In this document: piece after piece, positions 29,530-42,598 of the stretch
Layout: every line of letters begins with the position of its first letter
Numbering within the stretch: the first letter of the stretch is position 1
Source: Lineus longissimus
Taxonomy: Eukaryota; Nemertea; Pilidiophora; Heteronemertea; Lineidae
Length of the DNA: 64,000 nucleotides
Assembly: GCF_910592395.1 (NCBI RefSeq)
Contig: NC_088314.1
Coordinates: 15,475,998 to 15,539,997, forward strand
Direction of reading: 5' to 3'
The notes under the pieces: model-generated
The model's input: only the letters and a program-made list of their open reading frames with translations
What the model was told of the DNA's origin: nothing
Database searches by the model: none
Made by a program: the position numbers and the translations under genes

Positions 29530-29700
29530 TGTCTTTAAACAAAACCCGCTCGCACCGAGGCCTAAATTCCCTTTGTTCTACTGACTTTTTAAAGAGTTAT
29601 CAGAAAAAAATCTTAATAAAATCGACCACCACGAAACAGATTTTATGGGGGTCAAAACCGGCAAGGTTAATTAAGCGTAATGCAGAGCAAATTACCATTT
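29530..29700. repeat. Dispersed repeat family D, copy 2
   Basis: Same order of blocks as 1065-1240 in the same orientation. Its flanks are unrelated to those of copy 1. Confidence 0.7.
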
Positions 29701-31720
29701 GACTCCGAAGCGAGCAGAACATGATGAAGCCTCCGTCACCTATTTCACAAGGATCAAAAATGATCATCGACCAATGCTTTTGCACCATGAGAACAGACTG
29801 GAAATGTATGTGGGACACTCAGCATGCAGGATCAACTGACTTCCGGACGATGACCGAGTACAACATCCGACGAACAGAGCTGACTCTCTAAGGAGCGAAC
29901 GCGAAAAAGAACGCAAATATCAGGCTACAGCTTCTTTTTTTCCTCTAAATTTTTGCTCAGAAAATCCTCCATAACTGTTTCGTGAGACCATGAGTTCATT
30001 GCTCCATGCATGGGACCATTGCGCGTACTACTCACGTACAGGTAAAGTCAGTCCGTTCATTTCCGGATCAAATTTTGTATAATACAAACGCAAGTTCCCG
30101 AGCCAGACACGGCAGGTCTATAAGCGTCACTATTGTCAGATTTCGTTTTTTTGGAACTACGTGTAGTTTGCTGGGGAGGGGGCGCTTTATGGCTTTCGAT
30201 TACTTGGGCATGAATAGATAACTCAAGATATGGATTATTTTTTCAGCGATTTTGTTCTCTCGTTGTCGTATGCACGTTCGTCTGTTTAATTTCGCGCAAA
30301 TTATTTCCGCCATTGACTATGATATAATCTGCACGTACGCCCTGATTTAGGCTTTACAAGTGGCACCATATTGCGATCCAATCGTTCTTAAAGAAACCTT
30401 ATTGCGCGATCTATCATGGATCTTTAAACCTTAAGTGTTGGATGAAATGCAGATTATGGTGCACGGAAGGGCCCGGGTTCGAAATAATCAATTAATCCAA
30501 AAGTGTCGTGTTGGGATTTTCTCGCAACCGGCCAACATCCAGTGTGTGAAAATCATTGAAATCGACTCCGTGATTCTTGTGTCGTTAGGAGATTAAGTTA
30601 GGAGTTGCGGGTCGGTGCTGAACAATGCCAGGTCGACCATGAATGGGCTCGGCACCCAGTCTCCATATGGTCTCGATTGGAAACCCGAGGGCTGGGCGGG
30701 GTAATTACTAAAATTATGGAGAAATGATCCTGGACACTGATCAAGAGCAGATGGATGGAGATCAACGTAACAAAAGGCCAACCAAAGAGGAAACGGCGTC
30801 ATCCAAGTGATTTTTAGCCGTCGATAAACATTTGGTGACAGCGGGCACGAAGCGGTGGCTATTGTCACGCGGCGCGCTCTACCATGTCAAGGCTGTCGTG
30901 TGGCAATCTTTATGATTAAGAATAAACATGTCGCTCATTTAAGCAAAGCTTTCCTATCTGCTAATGGCCGACTACAAACACGAGCCGGATATTACTTCCC
31001 GATTCCAGGAGAGTTATTAATCAAATTGACCACTTTTTTATTTGCCTCCAAATCCCTATGGACCCGCTTTACTGCGATACCTCTATTTACATACGATGTT
31101 CACACCATAAATACTACAGATCGGCCTGATGTCCCACTAATAAACGATCTGATACTCAACAATCAAACCGATGACAGTTTCCCTATGTCCTAATTGCAAC
31201 ATATTAATTTGGTCTTCTCAGTGATGATTTCGACTTAATCCTCTCCATCTGGTTCGGTCTTGTGCAGTGGTCAATGCAGATCATGTACCCCCCCCCCTCC
31301 CCCGACAAATTCAGGTGATCCACTATTAGCTTCTTTCAGGATTGCATACTTAATACTCTTCCTGGACTTGAAATGAGATTGTAAGATATTTAAGATTGTA
31401 AGATCTCATCCAATTTAATTCCGTGTATTTGTACTTGACAATATTTTAGTTGGGTAGGATTCTTACAAGATTGTATTTGATCAAGTATGTACAAAACTGA
31501 TAACGATATTAAGTTCTTACATGTATACAACGCTTTATTATGTACAACATTCTCAAACAAACGCTTTCATTTATTCTCCAGTCTAAGATGAAACCTTTTA
31601 GTAGAACTCAGATGTGCTGCTCACCAATCCTCAGCGCTACAACCTGAGCATTTCGGACTGCTACCCATTCAAAGACGTTCGATTCCCACTGACTGTCGGT
31701 GTGAAACTCTCATAAGAGAC

Positions 31721-32127
31721 ATTAGTCTGGTTTAGCACCATCCTGACTCCCACTCCGACTGAAATCCCGAATAGTAGCTGCCTGTGAGTACTGAGTAATT
31801 TATTAAGTGATGTTATGGGCGCTTGCCACTGATGAAACACTGTCATATGCGAGAGAATGATTTGGCGCCACAAATCAAGTGCACGCATACATCGTGAATA
31901 TATTGAAGTCGTGTTCCTATTCTTTACAACTTGAAATACAATTTCAATATTCACGATAGGTAAGCACAATATATTAAAAGGACGCCGAATCTGTCTACCA
32001 AGTTTCACGAGTGAAAGTGTCCATCAAATTATTGAATCATGGTTGCCCAGATGCGCCTATAACGTTACTATTCGGTCTCGAAGTTTCAGTCGGAGTGGGA
32101 GTCGGAATGGTGCTAAACCGCGCTAAT
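31721..32127. mobile_element. Inverted repeat element with arms of about 55-60 bp
   Basis: Arm 31721-31776 pairs with 32065-32127. Both contain GGTTTAGCACCAT followed by GACTCCCACTCCGACTGAAA in one orientation, with about 290 bp between. No target duplication was recognised. Confidence 0.6.
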
Positions 32128-34785
32128 AATTATCTTTTAAGAACTTTAGAGTATCTGGATTTTCGACCCGGGTTCGGTAATCACACCTTATTTACCCAAC
32201 ATTGTTCACTGACTAAGTAACCTTCTAGTAAAATAACAAAGCGGTCGGCAGCTATTCGACAATACATGTACCTAATTTTCGTATGAATAGGGATTCCTCG
32301 TCTAGAAAAAGATGTTCGCCAACGGAGTGAGACCATCCCCCATCCATTTGACGTCGACGCCGGAGTAGCAGGGGAAGTGGTTTTCATTGACTGCTGCATT
32401 GTCCATATGACTCCAGAAATCACGAACCCCATGTTCATTTCCTGATTAATTCCCCTTTATGATTTTATCGCAAATTTATCATGTTTGCTGAGGCTTCGGG
32501 CCGAATCGTCTAATACCGTTTAGCGCAGTAATTATGGTATAAGGTCGAGACATTTGATCTATCTAACAAATTGCATTCGGAATCATCGGTCTTTGATCTA
32601 AGCCAAAAAGTGCCTTTTGTTTTTTTGCGGAATAAACAAACGGAAGCTTTGATCATTTAATTAATACTATCAAGGCATCAATATTTTTCCAGCCATCTGT
32701 ACATGCACGAAGTGAGCACATAGATTTTCTTTAATAACAACTGCCTCATTCAAAAAACAGTCATCGTGATATCTGTTGCTGTGATCATACCAGGAAAAGG
32801 CTTCAGAATCAAACAAAAATATGTATCTAAGCATGTTTCTAGAGTCATATTAGTTGGTGTAAATAAAGAAAAGTAAATGCTTCTGTTGCACACAATGTTT
32901 GGGCTTTTTCTGTTATGTTTCCAAATCGATGAGATGTACCGAGTAAAACTGACATTGCTGGCCATGTGTCTCGAAGTATCATAAACATGGAGAACATTTG
33001 ACGTGTGGCTGGTTGGAATAGATGATACGTCATTGTCATGTCTTCCTTTGTTGCTTTTTACCAGGCAAGGGCAGGCAGATTAAGGAATATATCTCAATCC
33101 ATGCTGTTTTCAATTAAACTTTTCATCACTTAATTATAGTGAATTCAGCTTATTTTATGTTTTTTATTATCAAAGGACATATTGGTTAAGTGAAAGTTCA
33201 TGATCTAGGCGGTGCTGGCTAGCAATGTATGTTTGACTGGAGGCTTTTTCCGACATTGAATATTTGGCCTGATTAATATTATTTTTGACTTAATGACTTT
33301 GTTGTTTAGGTTACATATAATTTACACCATCAACAGACAATATACTTTTCTGTATTATAGAGTATGTTTAAGTCAAGAAGAGTTCACTCTCTTTGAGAAT
33401 GCTGTTTAAACTTTGGATGGTCTTTTTTATCCACCCTATGTAAACATTATAATATTACACCCAAATTAAAAGAAGTTACAAGTCTTCTCCTCCCAATCTC
33501 ATCGGGAAGTAACTAAAACGTGAAGTATTTAAATATGAGTGGTTATGAAAAAAAGGAAATTTTTGAGCTGCCAGTTATCTCTAATTTAACCTTGTCCATA
33601 GTCATGATAGTAACGCAATGAATTGGCTAGTTGTAACAGGCCTTCACAAATTTCATAAAATAACCCCTCATTTCGAGCAGGAGTGGTTAAGGGGTACAAT
33701 AATTCACCAATTATTAGATAATTTCCCACACTTTATTCTCAGTTCTCAAGGCTGCGAGGTTCATTAAATTTGAAGGATCAAATTCCTCCAAACGACATGT
33801 AGGGTTCTTTTGAGTGTATTCAACGTTGCCCTTTTGGATAACAAGTCTTTGATAACTTCGCACGAAATCATTTATAATCAAGGAATTTTGATAATATACT
33901 CCACAATAGAATTCGTGCGGTAAAAGGTGTTGAGCACTTGGTTGGTGAAAGATTATTCGACTGTGATGCAGGGGTCCTCGCAATAATAACCTAGCGATGA
34001 TTTGAAGGGCATCCTTTTTATGCTGGATAAAGAACATGATGGCTCTTTCCGATACATAATGATAACTCATTCTTGCGAGACAAATGATTTGACAGCAACA
34101 TGGTAGTTGAGGGAGGTACTCGAAGAGACTTCGTTATGTGTTTTGTGCATGCAGTACCAGTACCAGCATAAAATGAGTCAGGAACCAAGTTATTTTAAGC
34201 CTGTGATTTTTGATAGGCCTGCGTCACAAACTGAGATAACCAGGGTGACCTTGTGTGTTTTAGTCTTAAGTGTTTCAAATTCAGATTGACGTTAGGCCAA
34301 AATGTGCAAAATGTCTATACCGCATACATGTACGAGCACTAAAACCCCCTTGTAGGGGTATTGCGGTGTTACTTGTTGTTGTTAGTGTAACTCATACATA
34401 TGCATGATTCAAAGATGAGAATAGTTGTAAAAGTAGGACTGAACGCCTCAAAAGTTGCGAGAGATTAACGGATGGTTTCGCTAACTGGTTTTATTTTCTT
34501 TCGGTTCGCGGACGATGTTTCCTTGAAATATTGCATTTCTAAGACTGAATAAATTTGGCCCAGTACTAGTACTACAGAAATACGAGTTACACCGTCAAAG
34601 AGTTTCTTGGCGCAGTGCCAACGAAGCTCCCGCCTTGAAAATGCGCTTTAATTTCCACTCATGTCAGTCATGACAGGGGCGATACAGTCATGTATTGCGC
34701 TCCGACGCGCCATGACGTCGATGTTGTCAAAGACACGCCACAGTCCAATCAGCTTTGAGAATGCAGGGGGAGCCTGCAGGTACGA

Positions 34786-34802
34786 GGGGGGGGGGGGGGG
34801 GG
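34786..34802 (+). repeat. 17-base poly-G run
   Basis: It is the longest of several G/C homopolymers; others are at 1184-1196, 3199-3212, 31288-31297, 42192-42206 (C) and 53480-53494. Confidence 0.9.
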
Positions 34803-35548
34803 CTGGACGCTACGTACGGGTCAAAAGCTCTCCTATGAGCGTGTTATGTTGACAAAAAAGACGTTGCCGCAATGTCTCGAGCGTTCGTACCAATAAGTTA
34901 ATGACTTATGATGGTTGTGCATATTCAACTGTATTGCAGAAATATTTTAAGTATAACAAAATAAGTGATTTTCAAAGTCTTCTAAAGAGGACATTTTACT
35001 CTCATGCTAAAAAGGCCATATCGACATTCTGAATTGACACCAGCCTTAATGTCTCTATTCAACCCGTTTAAAGCGTAGACATATCAGAGTAGTTTACAAT
35101 ATTCAATGTGCACGATGTTGTCCAATGAAAACTGCCTGAAACAAGTAGCTTCGACTTGATCTCATGGATCCCCATCTCTGTCTCAACTTGTTGACCTTCT
35201 CCCGTCCTTTCGTGACAGCTTCAACAACGGATTGTATAGTTTTCGCTTCCCCTACCGACACGGAGAGTTCATGCCTTGAGATCCGTCCCACAGTCAGCGG
35301 GAGGCCGGCCAATATAAGAGGGTCGAATTTCTTGAACCCTTGTCGAATATGACACTGTGCGAACTATCACATTGTGTCAAGGACGCAGTTATGCACCGGT
35401 TGAACTCGTAGACAACTGAAGCTGACCTTATGCATCGGTCAATGTAAACCCTGTCACGCCATTACCACCCTGGTCAGAGGGAACCACTAATTTAGTGTCG
35501 ATAGTGTCTTAATGAATACTTTTTTCCACCAGACAACTTTTTGTCGAA

Positions 35549-35671
35549 TAGTGAGGTTTCGAAACCACCCGGTTAGGCCCTACGACGACGTTTATCTATT
35601 GTTCGGGTGAACTCACACAATAGATAAACGTCGTCGAAAGGCCTAACCGGGTGGTTGCGAAACCTCACTAA
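35549..35671. mobile_element. Near-perfect palindromic MITE with TA ends
   Basis: Arms of about 52 nt (35551-35602 and 35617-35669) pair almost completely around a 14 nt loop. The ends are GTGAGGTTTCG and its inverse, flanked by TA on both sides. A recent non-autonomous insertion is likely because few mismatches have built up. Confidence 0.85.
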
Positions 35672-35804
35672 TGTTGAATACCTGTCGACTACATGTAGGC
35701 CTACTTCATCATTCTCAATAGAACGTTACTCAAAATCAGTGAAAAAATGTGTGGGAGATGTGATAAACTACTGACGACTTTTCAAGTCTTGGGTGAAATA
35801 TTGT

Positions 35805-35924
35805 AAGGACTTTTCGTGAAACGCCAACGTAAATGCCTATACCATTGTTCAACTTCCTGATTACGATGCCGAACCGTGCGATAGGCGTTCGCGTTGGCGT
35901 TTCGGGGGCTTTGCGAAAACTAGC
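35805..35924. mobile_element. MITE family A, copy 1
   Basis: Imperfect inverted arms share GAAACGCCAACG and the inner word CCTAT. The right arm reads GGGGGCTTTGCGAAAAC inward to outward, the family signature. Confidence 0.65.
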
Positions 35925-36056
35925 TATTTTCAAATCAGGACACGAGAGATCTTTAGAAGCATGCCAATTATCGACTAAAGTGTCGGCCACCTTACAGAGG
36001 TGGAATTTCAGGGTTTACATTGACAATTGCATTAGGGCTTAAGCCAGATTCATTAC

Positions 36057-37106
36057 GGTAGTTGATAAAGCTTGGAATCAGTGAAACCATGTAACCAGTG
36101 ATAAACATTGGAATAGTCAGTACCAAACCGTGGAATCACTGTGCAAGTACCGCGTGAAATCGGGCGCGTTCCTTCCACGATTTATACCCTCCCAACTGCC
36201 AATCTCGTCCCAGCTGACTTTATTGATAGCAATTTGCCAGTAGTTCCAGAATCAACCTTTTTGTGGAGGATGACGTCATCATTGAATGCATTGGAAATGT
36301 GTTGTTGTCGTTAAAAAATAAACTTATATTCATGACGGGCCGCCATTTGCATATATCTAATTATTGCTCTTCGATGAAAGCAAAAGTAAGCTTTTGTGAT
36401 TGTTTTGTATTCCATATACTAAAATAAAACGTTTTTATTAGAAGAATCATTTGTATAATGCTCTGATAAAGCTCAGTAGATATGACAAACATGCACACGG
36501 GAATCACTAAAAAATGTGTCCGCTTAGAACTGGTTACATCACGAAAATATCTCTACATCCCTTGATGTGTACATGAATATGTACAAAATCCCTCACAGCG
36601 AAGGAATTTATTCACATTTTTCATCTCCAAACCCGGCTAAAACCTTCGGTAATAAACCTTCATCTACGTTTCTACGGATAAGTGCCAGCCGGTACTTCAT
36701 GATGTAGTCAATCTCTGTGTCACCCTGTATGATCACACCGCTCCGTAGTTCAAATAGGCCCCGTGTGGTGGCGTAGTAAGCGGAGCGCTGATTGGTCCAT
36801 ATTATGGGTGTGTGGTGGGCGTGTCGTGACGTGCATGCCTATATTTGGGAGATCAGTTATGTACACTGAAGGCGAGGTATGACTGGGTTGTGCTAAAAAA
36901 GATTATTGACTGAATCGGATATGCGACTGATTTCTAAACTACCGTCAAATTCCGACCTGATCATGTAAAAATAAGCTCCAAATATTGATTCGTAACCACC
37001 TTAGGTTCAAATGGCATTATTTCATGTTTTTATGCATTTTTAGGACTGATTCCAAGGTTTATCACTGGTTTCAAGGTTTCACTGGTTCCAAGCTTTATAA
37101 CCTACC
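36057..37106. mobile_element. 1,050 bp non-autonomous TIR transposon with 10 bp target duplication
   Basis: The direct repeat GATTCATTAC occurs at 36047-36056 and 37107-37116, exactly outside inverted ends that begin GGTAG. The inverted ends extend about 80 bp with internal sub-repeats (AGCTTGGAATCAGTGAAACC type). A 9-10 bp target duplication points to the Mutator-like (MULE) group. No transposase frame is visible inside. Confidence 0.85.
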
Positions 37107-37116
37107 GATTCATTAC

Positions 37117-39083
37117 ACCTTGTCATGGTTGTGATCACGTAATAAGCTGTTTCCCGTTCTATTTCCCTGATTAGTCTACATACATGTAGTTATTAGTTAT
37201 GCAAGAGCAAAATTGTCTACGAATTAAAAACAATCTTGAATGGGGACCGTGTCTAGTGTCAACCAAATTTGAGAAACAGACAGCTTACTCAATCTCTAAT
37301 ATAATATCAATGAAAAGACCCACTGGTTTTTAGAATCTATGACCGTGTCTTAATCAGTGTTATTTATTACGGCAGTGGTGGTTCAATGCTATTCAGAAAT
37401 GACACGCTATGGATAGGCGACATCATGGTGTCCGATGGTCATGATACCGCCATGCTCCGATAGAGCCTTGCGAGATCGGTGAGACCTTATTGTCTTAGAT
37501 CGGTGAGATTACGTTATGCCTTCCTTTAATAACGACACTTCTGACACTAAGTTCTGTAGTATCTTTTCGAATGGATATTGTAAAATTGCCCAAAATTCTT
37601 ACCGCATACTGCAGCCAGTCTGATTGTTTTACTTCGATCGAGGACTGGCAAGCCAATGTTTGATTCCACGATAGATTCTAACTCCTGTTGTCTCACCACT
37701 GCACTGTTTTTAAATAGCTACATTTGTATACCTGAGATTTTGGTGAAGTAGCCCAAATGTAAAAAGTTTTAGAATATTCTGTTTTATCACTCAGTTGATT
37801 TTTTGTTGATGTGGTTTGAAATGAAAGGGGTTTTGTAGGGTTTCAAATGACCGATAACATATATAAAGAAACAACATTATTTCACATACTGCCATGTTTG
37901 TTTGTCAAACAACAAAATGTATGATGATATTCTGAAAGCGACATTGAATTTAGTACAATTGTGAGATATCGAATGAAGTAAGTGTTGATAATAATATGCG
38001 CTATCCAGATTGTACATCATACCAGTGCATCCTGATGTTTTTGAGAAATCCGGATAAAACATTCAAGCACCGTGAAGCAGATGATTGAGGTGCCATATTT
38101 TAAGGCACGAAAAGCACTCGAAACTGTCTGGTCTGACGAATAATTATTCAATGTGACAACCATAAACTGAGCATGCCAAATTCTCAAAATACCTAATTGA
38201 CACACATTAGAATGAGTTTAATTGTATCTCTTTTTTGGTTACAATAGGGGTAGAAGTGTGGTAAAGATTCGATGATTGACAGGCCACAGTGACAGGTAAC
38301 ACAGCGGGATAGTCCAGGCTGTCATCAATGACATGTGTTGACAGAATGGGCCAAGAGAGGGGCGCATTCACGCCGGAGTTGTCCGTGAAAGAAAACTGTA
38401 CCCAACAACACGGAACCAAGTTGGTATCGGATTCTTTAGACAATCCGTTGGAGATAATACTAAACGATTTATCAAGGGGGTTTTATGTATGGCCACGACT
38501 GTCAAAAGAGGTAACAAATGCTATGCTTCATTACGAGGACAATCACAAATGACACGGGAGAATGATGTACAATAATTCACAATAATTTTATTCTGAGGGT
38601 CGTACTATGCTCCTGCATTATCTTTATGGTCAATCGCCATGTTGTGACAGTTTACTCGCGTTAAAAGGCTTCGCGCTGAGCAGGCCAGGACGGCAGTGTC
38701 ATTGCATCGATGCGAGGCAAAAGGCCCACACAGTAGACACAGTTGCCTTGCATGTCTGTGAGAAAATGGCAAGCATGCTACGGGTTCGTCGGGTACAGTT
38801 TTCCTCAAATGGCTTTATGTCCTTTTGTCGTTTAGCTCAGCAAGACTTCTATGTTGGTTGACAGAACTTTGTTACTGGCCCATAAACGAACAAATTTGAA
38901 CTGTGAAAGAAGTGCACAGTCCTGGTATGCAAGTCGCCTAATTGGCATTTTGAGAATTGAGCATTTTCAATGAAGTCTTTTGCGCATCTTCAGAGAGAAA
39001 ATATCGTCTGGATCTGAAAGGTGAACATCACCTGCATGATGTTTAAGCGCCAATACTATATTTTGTTACGGAATTGGTATAGC
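37117..39083. other. Intergenic, nothing recognised
   Basis: Overlapping short frames on both strands at 38207-38552 have mixed composition and no motif. Confidence 0.45.
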
Positions 39084-39251
39084 CAGGGGCGAAGCTAGCT
39101 TTTTTTGTCGGAGGGGGAGGGCAAAGGGCTCTCGGGGGAAATCTTATTAACTTTTTCGTCGAAAATCATACTATTCAAAAACATCTTCTTTGTGGCTTCT
39201 GGGGTGCGTTTGCCCCCTGGCTTCCCCCCCCCCGCGCTAGCTACACCACTG
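39084..39251. mobile_element. 168 bp hAT-like fold
   Basis: The ends CAGGGGCGAAGCTAGC and inverse CAGTGGTGTAGCTAGC resemble a hAT-type terminus (CAG-G). The interior has G-rich and C-rich arms. The flanking 8 bp do not match, so the target duplication is lost or the type is wrong. Confidence 0.5.
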
Positions 39252-39715
39252 AAAGAGTCGCGCAAACGAGGTATTCAGGCGCTACGAGCTGCGACGGAGC
39301 CATGCCAACAACAAATACGATGTTGCCGATTAATCAATTCCAATCAGCGTGAAAGTTTAAGGAATAGCAGCAAGCAAACTGATTTTTTCCATTATATTTG
39401 TTATTTGTTGGTACAGTCTAAAAAATGATGTCACCACACGGCCCATAACAGAGCATAGTAAGTAATGCACACGGTTAGTGCTGTAGGAGGTTTTCTGTTA
39501 CAAGTTTTAGTTAGAATGATAGTTGGAAAAAAAGGAGGTAGAGCAACCTTAGTTGTAAACCATAGTATGCTGTCGACTTCTAAAGTGTAGGCACAGCATG
39601 TAAAGATTAATTATCTTTTGCGGGTGAGGTCGCGGGCGTGGGTGAGGGTGAGGGTGATTTTGTTTGCTGGCAAGAAATAACTCTAATATTTTTTTCTAAC
39701 TTCTGATTGGTATTG

Positions 39716-39831
39716 GGCCTTCGGCGAAAGCTTCATGTTCCCTTCCCTTGTGGTGAAATTCACACAAAATGCTTTGCCGAATGGGCCCAAGATGAACATG
39801 TCGACCATAGATGCGATACGTGTAAGGTAAA
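39716..39831 (+). CDS. Possible RING-like exon fragment
   Basis: A short GC-richer open stretch encodes HVPFPCGEIHTKCFAEW, then about 11 residues and RCDTCK, followed at once by a donor-like GTAAG/GTAAAT. The order Cys, His, Cys, Trp and a final C-x2-C resembles the second half of a RING-type zinc finger, but one residue is missing between the first Cys and His and no first half was found. An inverted-repeat element begins at the same GTAAGG, so this may be a fragment cut by or carried with that element. Confidence 0.25.
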
Positions 39832-40722
39832 TGGGGTAATTGTAGCCCTTTTTTCACCTATAACTTTGGTTACACAAGAGATTTCCAGGCAGATTCACCA
39901 AAACTGGCCAGCATCTTGCAGTGGCACCTCTTCCAATTTTACAGCCTGCAATTTAGGGCACTTTATCTAAAACAATGCCTCTGAGAGACAATACAAGACC
40001 CGTGGTTAGGGGCTACAAATACCCCGTGGCCTTCCCTGACTAAAATTTGAAATTGCATATCTTTTTATGTATGAGAACATTTTTTTTCACGGGTTTATGG
40101 TCTTTATTAGTAGTAAAGCTCTCAATATTATGCCAATCTCGGTTGACGACGAGATTTTGCTGGTATCCAACGATATTTATTGAACACATTAAGGGATGTT
40201 CGATGCAATCACTCACCAACAATTTAAACAATATCGTCGTAAATCAGACTGATTTTAAACTGGTGTAAAAAAACAAAGTTCTATTTATCATCTCTGTTGT
40301 ACATTACACCTTGTGTCAGACAAAATCTTGTGACATTCTGAATTGACTGATGGTCTTGTCGTGCGCCATTAAAAACTGTATTTTCAGTTATGCGTCATGT
40401 ATCAACCCCAACTATATGCTGGCACCACTTAATGGTAATGCAATGTACCATGAGAAATGCGAGTGTGGAAAATTCAGACCTGTAAAATGTTCGATCCCAG
40501 CTTTTTTGAGCATTTGTCTTATTTGTTTACTTCTTATAGCCAAAGCTCTTACATAACATTTTGCATAATCCAAACTATTTATTTTGTGATACTCAAGAGT
40601 CACCTCTTTCATATCCATGCTTGGGTAGGCTGAATAATTCAATGGTTACCGGAATATGAATCAAAAACATTGCCTGGGGCTACATTTAGACCGGGGCTAC
40701 AAATACCCCATTTTACCTTACA
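39822..40722. repeat. Inverted repeat block, GTAAGGTAAA ... GTAGCCC
   Basis: The word at 39824-39852 recurs inverted at about 40690-40720, with a third inverted copy at about 40009-40027 (GGGGCTACAAATACCCC). A TIR element or two overlapping folds would explain it. Confidence 0.5.
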
Positions 40723-40781
40723 TGGTGTTAATTGTGTACTGTAGATGTCCAAAACACGCTGAATAGTCACAAATGCAGTGC

Positions 40782-40915
40782 TGCCCTCTAGCCAAAGATG
40801 TTTCAACCAGTAAACAGGTTTGCCTGTGTGTGATGCTCATAAGCTTAGTAGTGCCCTCTGGTCATAGCTTTAAACCAGTAAATTTAATGGGTTTTGTTTA
40901 TGCGTGATACCCCTA
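40782..40915 (+). repeat. Degenerate ~70 bp tandem repeat, two units
   Basis: Each unit starts GCCCTCT and contains AACCAGTAAA and GTGATG or GTGATA. A further related piece is at 41608-41640 (GCCACCTGGCTAAAGCTTTA). Confidence 0.5.
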
Positions 40916-41677
40916 TAAAAGGCCAATCCAAAATTATCGCATAGGGTCACTGCGACCCAAGATTTTCGCCGGAAACGAGCGATTTGTGTATCAAACTAAT
41001 TTGATATATTCAACGCACGTCGCTGCGACGACCGATTTTCGTTTCAGGTGTCTGTAACGTAAGGTAAGATAAGACTGTACAAAATAATTTATTCAATCCA
41101 AATATGCAACGATTTAAATTAAAGACACGCATTGGAAATGATACAATTGAATACAACCATAGAAATTGAAACGGGGACACTAAAACTAATTCCTCAAGCA
41201 TCCCTAAATTTAACGCCGCTTTGTGAATATACATAGCCACATACATGCATATTGAAATATAGCTTTCTTCAAGTTAAGTTCAACCAAATGAATTAGTTTT
41301 TGAAAGATAATTTAGTGTGCGAGGTTGGAATATGAGTGTCTGGGAAAAGAAAAAAAAGATGAAATACCGAAAATTGTGGAGCCTGACACACATCAACACG
41401 AAATGAGCTTCATCTTCGATACCTTCTGATGAGTGATCGCCGGCCACAATGATACAAATTTCTCGTTTGTGGTGCGCCTAACCTTCTCTCGCCATTGGGA
41501 ACAAAAGGACATGCATTGTAACATTTGAATATATATATTTTTTGCCAGAGTATGTGTCGATCAAAATGGTAAGTAAGTGAGTAAGTAAGTTATGAAAACA
41601 TTTCAGCACTGCCACCTGGCTAAAGCTTTATGAACCATCGCAAGTCAGTTATTGTCCCATTCGGATTTATAATTATT

Positions 41678-41770
41678 AGGGAGGTTTCGCAAGTCCCCCG
41701 AAACGTCCACGTGAACGCCTATCCCATTTTTCGCCTTCGTTATCGGGAGGTCAAACAATGACATAAAGGC
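41678..41770. mobile_element. MITE family A, copy 2, one arm
   Basis: It carries the family's left arm (GTTTCGCAAGTCCCCCGAAA, then GAACGCCTATCCC). The opposite arm is not clear, so the copy looks truncated or diverged. Confidence 0.55.
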
Positions 41771-42376
41771 ATTCAATGCGGATGGATAATATACACAAAT
41801 TTTGAAATTAGAGTTTACCGTCGTTAAATCGAATCTCGACTGAAGTGACATAATGAAGACTCATTAAATATTACTGAATGGTGCTCCATAACTAATAGCA
41901 AGCTCCTCCAAAGAAGTTCCTGTATCTACACTGCAGTTACCTCTGAGAGAGTTTGTCTGAACTATTTTCAAAGGTGTCTGGAAGGGGTTGATTTCCAGCT
42001 GGCTTACCTAGTTACTGTGTTTTCGCTTGACTCTGTCATTATATTTCTATTCCACTTTTCTGTCCATAAAGGAGATGAGATGAGCGAAATTAGCATTGTT
42101 ATGGATATGTGAATCCTTATCTTGATATTTAGTTGCAGACTCAGCCGTCCCTTTCGTGTACATCAAAGCACGATACGCAATCCAGGGGGAGCCCCCCCCC
42201 CCCCCCACCATCCTTATATCATCCTATCTTTTGATACATGTACTATTATATTGCCAAGACCCTCCTGCAAAAATTGCACTAACACAGGAAAAAGGCAATA
42301 TTCTTCGGTGACCATCTATATATCTTACCAAAAGTGCACGGAGTTATGCCTGTAGCTACTGGATGGGCTTGGATGC

Positions 42377-42598
42377 TTAAAGGGGGACTATAGGCAGGAG
42401 CTGAGGGGTTAATTTGGCTATCTTCAGGTGACTTATGTACACAGTGAGGGCCCTGGGTCATGTCAGATTCAGCACGAAATATATTCCTCGTACAAGTGTG
42501 AATCATTTCGACCTACTGTGAGATGTGAGAAACCCCTATTGGCGACTTTGTGGAACTTTATTTTTCCGGCCTAGCTGCTGCCTATATTGTTCCTTTAA
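42377..42598. mobile_element. TTAA-flanked MITE, family C, complete copy
   Basis: TTAA at 42377-42380 and 42595-42598 borders inverted ends AGGGGGACTATAGGCAG and AGGAACAATATAGGCAG. The interior contains AAATATATTCCTCGTA, shared with the second copy at 56255-56396. Confidence 0.7.

Larger units (their letters stand above)
27733..35548. other. Intergenic with scattered repeats
   Basis: Holds family D copy 2 and the inverted element at 31721-32127. Frames of 112 to 118 codons at 30855-31193 and 33714-34070 show no domain or splice support. Confidence 0.5.

Noticed and set aside
33714-34070. 118-codon minus-strand frame starting with ATG
   Set aside because: Composition is plausible but no motif, splice site or family likeness supports it.
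35103-35363. Minus-strand frame rich in K, R, E and V
   Set aside because: The opposite strand is equally open and no splice signals or motif decide it.
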